A stretch of DNA of 64,000 bases from Thermoanaerobaculia bacterium. Its GTDB lineage: Bacteria; Acidobacteriota; Thermoanaerobaculia; Multivoradales; Multivoraceae. Positions 60,292 to 64,000 of the stretch are shown here, piece after piece. The stretch lies in NCBI GenBank assembly GCA_022823665.1, contig JAJEHN010000016.1, positions 1 through 64,000 on the forward strand, read 5' to 3'. The first letter of the stretch is position 1, and the number at the start of each line of letters is the position of its first letter. The translations under genes and the position numbers were made by a program. A model generated the notes under the pieces. That model ran no database searches, was not told the origin of the DNA, and saw only the letters and a program-made list of their open reading frames with translations.

Positions 60292-61793
60292 GCCGCCGCC
60301 TCCGGTTGCAGGTAGGCGTGGAGCCCGGCCAGTCCGCCCTCGCGGCCGATGCCGCTCTCCTTGTAGCCGCCGAAGGGAGCCGTCGGGTCGAACTTGTTGT
60401 ACGTGTTCGCCCACAGCACGCCGGCCCGGATCCGGCTGGTGACCCGGAACGCCTTGGCGCCCTTGTCGCTCCAGACGCCGCCCGAGAGGCCGTAGGGCGT
60501 GTTGTTCGCCATCGCGATGCCCTCGTCCACGGTGCGGAACGTCTGCACGGCGAGTACCGGGCCGAAGATCTCCTCCTGCACCACCCGGTGCGACTGGGAG
60601 GCCTGCAGGAAGAGGGTCGGCCGGCACCAGTAGCCGCGTTCCGGCACCGGGCAGGATGTCTGGAACGGTTCGGCGCCTTCCGCCTCGCCGATCTCGAGAT
60701 ACTCCTCGATCCTGTCGAGCTGGGCACGGGAGTTGATCGCGCCGATGTCCGTGTTCTTGTCGAGCGGATCGCCGACGATCAGGGTCTCCATCCGGTCCTT
60801 CAGCTTGGAGATCACCTCGTCGGCGACCGATTCCTGCACCAGCAGCCGGGAGCCGGCGCAGCAGACGTGGCCCTGGTTGAAGAAGATGCCGTTGACGATG
60901 CCTTCGACAGCCTGGTCGACGGCGGCGTCCTCGAACACCAGGTTCGCCGCCTTGCCGCCGAGTTCCAGCGTGTAGTGCTTGCCGCTGCCGGCGAGGGTGC
61001 GGCGGATCAGCTTGCCGACCTCGGTAGAGCCGGTGAAGGCGACCTTGTCGACGTCGGGGTGCTGGACGACGGCGGCGCCCGTCTCGCCGGCGCCGGTGAC
61101 GATGTTCACGACGCCCGGCGGTATCCCGGCTTCCCGAATGATCTCGGCGAGCTTGAGCGCCGTGAGCGGCGTGGTCTCGGCCGGCTTGAGCACCACCGTG
61201 TTGCCGGCGGCGATGGCCGGAGCGATCTTCCAGGCCGCCATGAGCAGCGGGAAGTTCCAGGGGATGACCTGTCCGGCGACGCCGAGGGCACGGGCGCCGC
61301 GGCCGGGGAAGGCGTAGTCCAGCTTGTCGGCCCAGCCGGCGTAGTAGAAGAAGTGCGCCGCCGCCAGCGGAATGTCGACGTCCCGCGACTCGCGGATCGG
61401 CTTGCCGCCGTCGAGCGACTCGGTGATCGCGAGTTCCCGGCCCCGTTCCTGGAGCACGCGGGCGATCCGGTAGACGTACTTGCCGCGTTCCCGCGGCGCA
61501 AGCTGCGACCAGACCTCGTCGTAGGCGCGCCGCGCCGCCGCCACGGCGCGGTCGACGTCGACATCGGAGGCCAGGGCGACCTCCGCGATCTTCTCCTCGG
61601 TGGCCGGGTTCGCCGTCTCGAAGGTCCGGCCGTCGGCGGCTTCCGTGAACTCGCCGTCGATGAACAGGCCGTAGCGGTCGCGCAGCTCGACATGGTCGGT
61701 GGACTCGGGCGCCGGCGCGTAGCCCCAGCCGTCGCCGTTGCCGAGGCGGAGCTTCGGCGCCGTGGGTCCGGTCGATTCGGTGGAATCCGTCAT
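60288..61793 (-). CDS. Aldehyde dehydrogenase
   Basis: A 501-residue NAD(P)-dependent aldehyde dehydrogenase. VIPWNFPLLMAAWKIAPAIAAGN and KPAETTPLTALKLAE form the nucleotide site, FTGSTEVGK the NAD contact, LELGGKAANLVFEDA the general base, and FFNQGHVCCAGSR the catalytic Cys (second of the pair, by position). The start is ATG 61793 (GTG 61808 possible). It lies downstream of deoC with a 19-base gap and overlaps the short ALDH. It probably oxidises acetaldehyde from deoxyribose-5-phosphate cleavage to acetate or acetyl derivatives. Confidence 0.95.
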   Translation of the reverse strand: MTDSTESTGPTAPKLRLGNGDGWGYAPAPESTDHVELRDRYGLFIDGEFTEAADGRTFETANPATEEKIAEVALASDVDVDRAVAAARRAYDEVWSQLAPRERGKYVYRIARVLQERGRELAITESLDGGKPIRESRDVDIPLAAAHFFYYAGWADKLDYAFPGRGARALGVAGQVIPWNFPLLMAAWKIAPAIAAGNTVVLKPAETTPLTALKLAEIIREAGIPPGVVNIVTGAGETGAAVVQHPDVDKVAFTGSTEVGKLIRRTLAGSGKHYTLELGGKAANLVFEDAAVDQAVEGIVNGIFFNQGHVCCAGSRLLVQESVADEVISKLKDRMETLIVGDPLDKNTDIGAINSRAQLDRIEEYLEIGEAEGAEPFQTSCPVPERGYWCRPTLFLQASQSHRVVQEEIFGPVLAVQTFRTVDEGIAMANNTPYGLSGGVWSDKGAKAFRVTSRIRAGVLWANTYNKFDPTAPFGGYKESGIGREGGLAGLHAYLQPEAAA

Positions 61794-61812
61794 GTCTTTG
61801 GCCGCCACACGT

Positions 61813-62718
61813 TCACAGCGAGAAGTCGTCGAACGACTGGTAGATGCCGCTTCGCTGCTTGACGATCTGGCGCAGGACGTCGTTCGCGAGCGAGCTCGCC
61901 CCGAAGCGGTACAGGTCGGGATCGAGCCAGTCCTGGCCGAGCGTCTCGCGGACCATGACCAGGTGCCGGATCGCGTCCTTGGCGGTCGAGATGCCGCCGG
62001 CCGGCTTCATGCCGATCTTCTCGCCGGTACGCAAGTAGTGGTCCCGGATCGCTTCCAGCATGACGAGAACGACCGGCATCGTGGCGGCCGGCTTGATCTT
62101 GCCGGTGGAGGTCTTGATGAAGTCGGCGCCCGAGCGCATCGCCAGGTCCGAAGCACGGCGCACCGCGTCGAGCGTACCCAGTTCGCCCGTCTCGAGGATC
62201 ACCTTGAGGTGGGCATCGCCGCAGGCCTCCTTGACCGAGGCGATCTCGTCCGCGGTGTAGGCGAAGTCGCCGGCCAGGAAGCGGCCTCGGGAAATCACCA
62301 TGTCGACCTCGTCGGCGCCGGCCTCGACGGCCTTCCGTACCTCCAGCAGCTTGATCTCGATCGGGGCCTGACCGGCGGGGAAGCTGGTGGCGACCGAAGC
62401 GACGTTGATGCCGCTGCCCTCGAGCGCTCGCTTCGCTACACCGACCAGGGCGGGATAGACGCAGACCGCGGCCACGTGGGGCAGCTCGGGCAGCGCCGCG
62501 TGCAGTTGCAGCGCCTTGGCGCATAGCTGCCGCACCTTGCCCTCGGAGTCGGCGCCCTCGAGGGTTGTCAGGTCGATCATCGACAGGGTCAGGTGGAGCG
62601 CCTGGAGCTTGGCGTCCTTCTTGATGGAGCGCGAACAGAGCCTCGCCACCCGTTCCTCGACGCCGACGGCGTCGATGGGCGGCGACTCGACCCGCGTGCC
62701 TGTGGTCGACATCTGCAT
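61813..62718 (-). CDS. deoC: Deoxyribose-phosphate aldolase
   Basis: A 301-residue class I aldolase that cleaves 2-deoxyribose 5-phosphate to glyceraldehyde 3-phosphate and acetaldehyde. The Schiff-base Lys is in ADFIKTSTGK, and EVDMVISRGRFLAG and GMKPAGGIST match the active site. It starts at ATG 62718 or 62712. It is longer than the E. coli enzyme by about 40 residues at the N-terminus. The two ALDH genes follow on the same strand, forming a deoxynucleoside catabolism operon. It is divergent from aroC (97-base gap). Confidence 0.95.
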   Translation of the reverse strand: MQMSTTGTRVESPPIDAVGVEERVARLCSRSIKKDAKLQALHLTLSMIDLTTLEGADSEGKVRQLCAKALQLHAALPELPHVAAVCVYPALVGVAKRALEGSGINVASVATSFPAGQAPIEIKLLEVRKAVEAGADEVDMVISRGRFLAGDFAYTADEIASVKEACGDAHLKVILETGELGTLDAVRRASDLAMRSGADFIKTSTGKIKPAATMPVVLVMLEAIRDHYLRTGEKIGMKPAGGISTAKDAIRHLVMVRETLGQDWLDPDLYRFGASSLANDVLRQIVKQRSGIYQSFDDFSL

Positions 62719-62814
62719 CACTCACCAGTCTACGCCCGTTCGCCGGGCTGCGGGCAGTGTCGGCACTCGCATGGGGACAACCCCGCGGCGCGGCTGTGGC
62801 AGAGTGCCCATGCC

Positions 62815-63906
62815 ATGGCTGGGAACACGTTTGGAACCGCGCTGCGGCTGACCACCGCCGGCGAGAGCCACGGTCCGGGGTACGTCGGCATCCTGGACGG
62901 CATCCCGCCAGGCCTCGAGCTGTCGGAGGCGGACCTGCAGCCGGACCTCGACCGGCGCCGGCCCGGCCAGTCGAAGCTGACCACGCAGCGGAACGAACCG
63001 GACCAGTGCCGCATCCTGTCCGGCGTCTTCGAGGGCAGGACGACCGGCACGCCGATCGGCTTCCTGATCGAGAACCGCGACCAGCGGCCCAGGGACTACA
63101 GCGAGATCAGGGAGAAGTACCGACCCGGACACGCCGACTACACGTTCGACGCGAAGTACGGCTTCCGGGACTACCGCGGCGGCGGACGCTCGAGCGCCCG
63201 CGAGACCTCGGTGCGCGTGGCGGCCGCGGCGGTGGCGAAGAAGCTGCTGCGGGATCGTTGGGGGGTCGGGATCGTCGGCTACGTGAAGAGCATCGGCGAC
63301 ATCGAAGGGAGGATCGACGATCCGGCCGCGGTGACCCTGGAGCAGGTCGAGTCGAACCCCGTCCGCTGTCCGGACCAGGAGGCCGCGGCGCGGATGGCGG
63401 AGCTGATCGAGCGGATGCGCTCGGAGCGGGACTCCGTCGGCGGCATCTCGGAACTCGTCGCCACCGGCGTGCCGCCTGGTTGGGGCGAGCCGGTCTTCGA
63501 CAAGTTGAAGGCGGACCTGGGCAAGGCGCTGTTCAGCCTGCCGGCGGTGCTCGGCGTCGAGTACGGGGCCGGCTTCGGTGTCGCCACGGCGCGCGGCAGC
63601 GAGAACAACGATCCGTTCGAGATGCGGGAAGGCCGCGTGGCCACCCGTGGCAACCGCCACGGCGGCATGCTGGGCGGGATCTCGTCAGGCCAGCCGATCG
63701 TGCTGCGCTGCGCGGTCAAGCCGACCAGCAGTCTGCCGCAGCCTCAGGACACGGTGACCCGGGCCGGCGAGCCGACCACGATCGCTACAAAGGGACGGCA
63801 CGATCCTTGTCTTCTGCCCCGCTTCGTCCCGATGGGCGAGGCGATGATCGCCCTGGTGCTGGCCGACCACGGCTTGCGCCAGGTGACGCAGGGCGTTCTC
63901 GACTAG
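62815..63906 (+). CDS. aroC: Chorismate synthase
   Basis: A 363-residue FMN-dependent enzyme making chorismate, the last step of the shikimate pathway. All signatures are present: GESHGPGYVGILDGIPPG at the N-terminus, GGGRSSARETSVRVAAAAVAKKLL (about 120-143) and GRHDPCLLPRFVPMGEAM (about 325-342). The start is ATG 62815 and length matches. The frame is open upstream but overlaps deoC there. It is followed by two GC-rich hairpins. Confidence 0.97.
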   Translation: MAGNTFGTALRLTTAGESHGPGYVGILDGIPPGLELSEADLQPDLDRRRPGQSKLTTQRNEPDQCRILSGVFEGRTTGTPIGFLIENRDQRPRDYSEIREKYRPGHADYTFDAKYGFRDYRGGGRSSARETSVRVAAAAVAKKLLRDRWGVGIVGYVKSIGDIEGRIDDPAAVTLEQVESNPVRCPDQEAAARMAELIERMRSERDSVGGISELVATGVPPGWGEPVFDKLKADLGKALFSLPAVLGVEYGAGFGVATARGSENNDPFEMREGRVATRGNRHGGMLGGISSGQPIVLRCAVKPTSSLPQPQDTVTRAGEPTTIATKGRHDPCLLPRFVPMGEAMIALVLADHGLRQVTQGVLD

Positions 63907-63910
63907 CGCT

Positions 63911-63953
63911 GGCCGCTTCGCGGCCGCGCCCGGTTGCCGGCCAGAGGGCCGGC
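63911..63953 (+). terminator. Two GC-rich hairpins after aroC
   Basis: GGCCGC-TTC-GCGGCC (63911-63925) and GCCGGCC-AGAG-GGCCGGC (63936-63953) form two hairpins just after the aroC stop. No T tract follows, so they may give Rho-dependent or weak termination, or be repeats. Nothing else is visible in the remaining bases. Confidence 0.45.
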
Positions 63954-64000
63954 GCACCCAGTGTCTGCTTACGGGTCGATCCTTGCCGTCGCTTTCCCCA

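Noticed and set aside
59429..60727. The long open frame upstream of the YkvA start as part of that protein
   Set aside because: That part has an Arg/Ser/Pro shadow-frame composition and overlaps the ALDH genes; the conserved YkvA protein starts near 59428.

Overview
The window is high-GC bacterial DNA with short intergenic gaps, many 4-base stop/start overlaps and no visible tRNA, rRNA or CRISPR array. It looks like two different genomic styles joined near 36.9 kb. From 1 to about 36.9 kb the content (two TonB-dependent receptors, dnaG, propionyl-CoA and methylmalonyl-CoA enzymes, a UGSC selenoprotein) and frequent TTG leucine codons suggest a Gram-negative, probably marine or host-associated proteobacterial heterotroph. 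From about 37 kb to the end the genes (Mrp-type antiporter subunit, Lhr, MurA with Asp at the catalytic Cys site, deoC with two aldehyde dehydrogenases, Uma2, aroC) use very little TTG and more GCG/ACG, and resemble Acidobacteriota-like or similar genomes. The join falls inside an intact gltB frame, so it could be an assembly chimera or a real recombination; this is inference.

Layout: 1-8 kb holds partial dnaG, a propeller-like protein, a TonB receptor, a MetF-like protein with altered catalytic residues, a flavin-binding oxidoreductase and an SDR/membrane protein pair. The 7.9-14.3 kb stretch is an accessory island: a decayed winged-helix gene with PESR-type repeats, an orphan Phd-type antitoxin, an ImmA/IrrE peptidase with a small partner, and, divergently, a DndC-like sulfurtransferase translationally coupled to a methyltransferase-HNH nuclease fusion. 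No dndA, B, D or E is present, so this may be an undescribed DNA modification or defence module. From 14.3 to 24.2 kb there are a DinB-like protein, Uma2, a TonB receptor with a secreted phosphatase, and a redox operon (thioredoxin/UGSC-associated protein, then a UGSC protein whose active-site U is an in-frame TGA followed by a SECIS-like hairpin, then DUF2461), followed upstream by a VOC protein and an amidase.

24.5-37.7 kb encodes propionate assimilation: propionyl-CoA carboxylase (pccA, pccB), methylmalonyl-CoA epimerase and mutase, with glutamate synthase (gltB, gltD) in the same apparent minus-strand operon and a LysR regulator overlapping gltB. A 30-bp near-perfect inverted repeat and an intrinsic terminator lie where the two propionate transcripts converge.

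38.7-64 kb holds an ion antiporter subunit with a small membrane partner, Lhr helicase, an esterase, a secreted Trp/Glu-rich repeat protein, murA-maoC-DUF2007, an inositol-phosphatase-like enzyme, a secreted metallo-beta-lactamase-fold hydrolase, a DUF819 membrane protein, a second Uma2, a 1,878-residue GHKL-ATPase/DUF3883 protein that resembles defence proteins, a YkvA protein, a deoC/aldehyde dehydrogenase operon and aroC.
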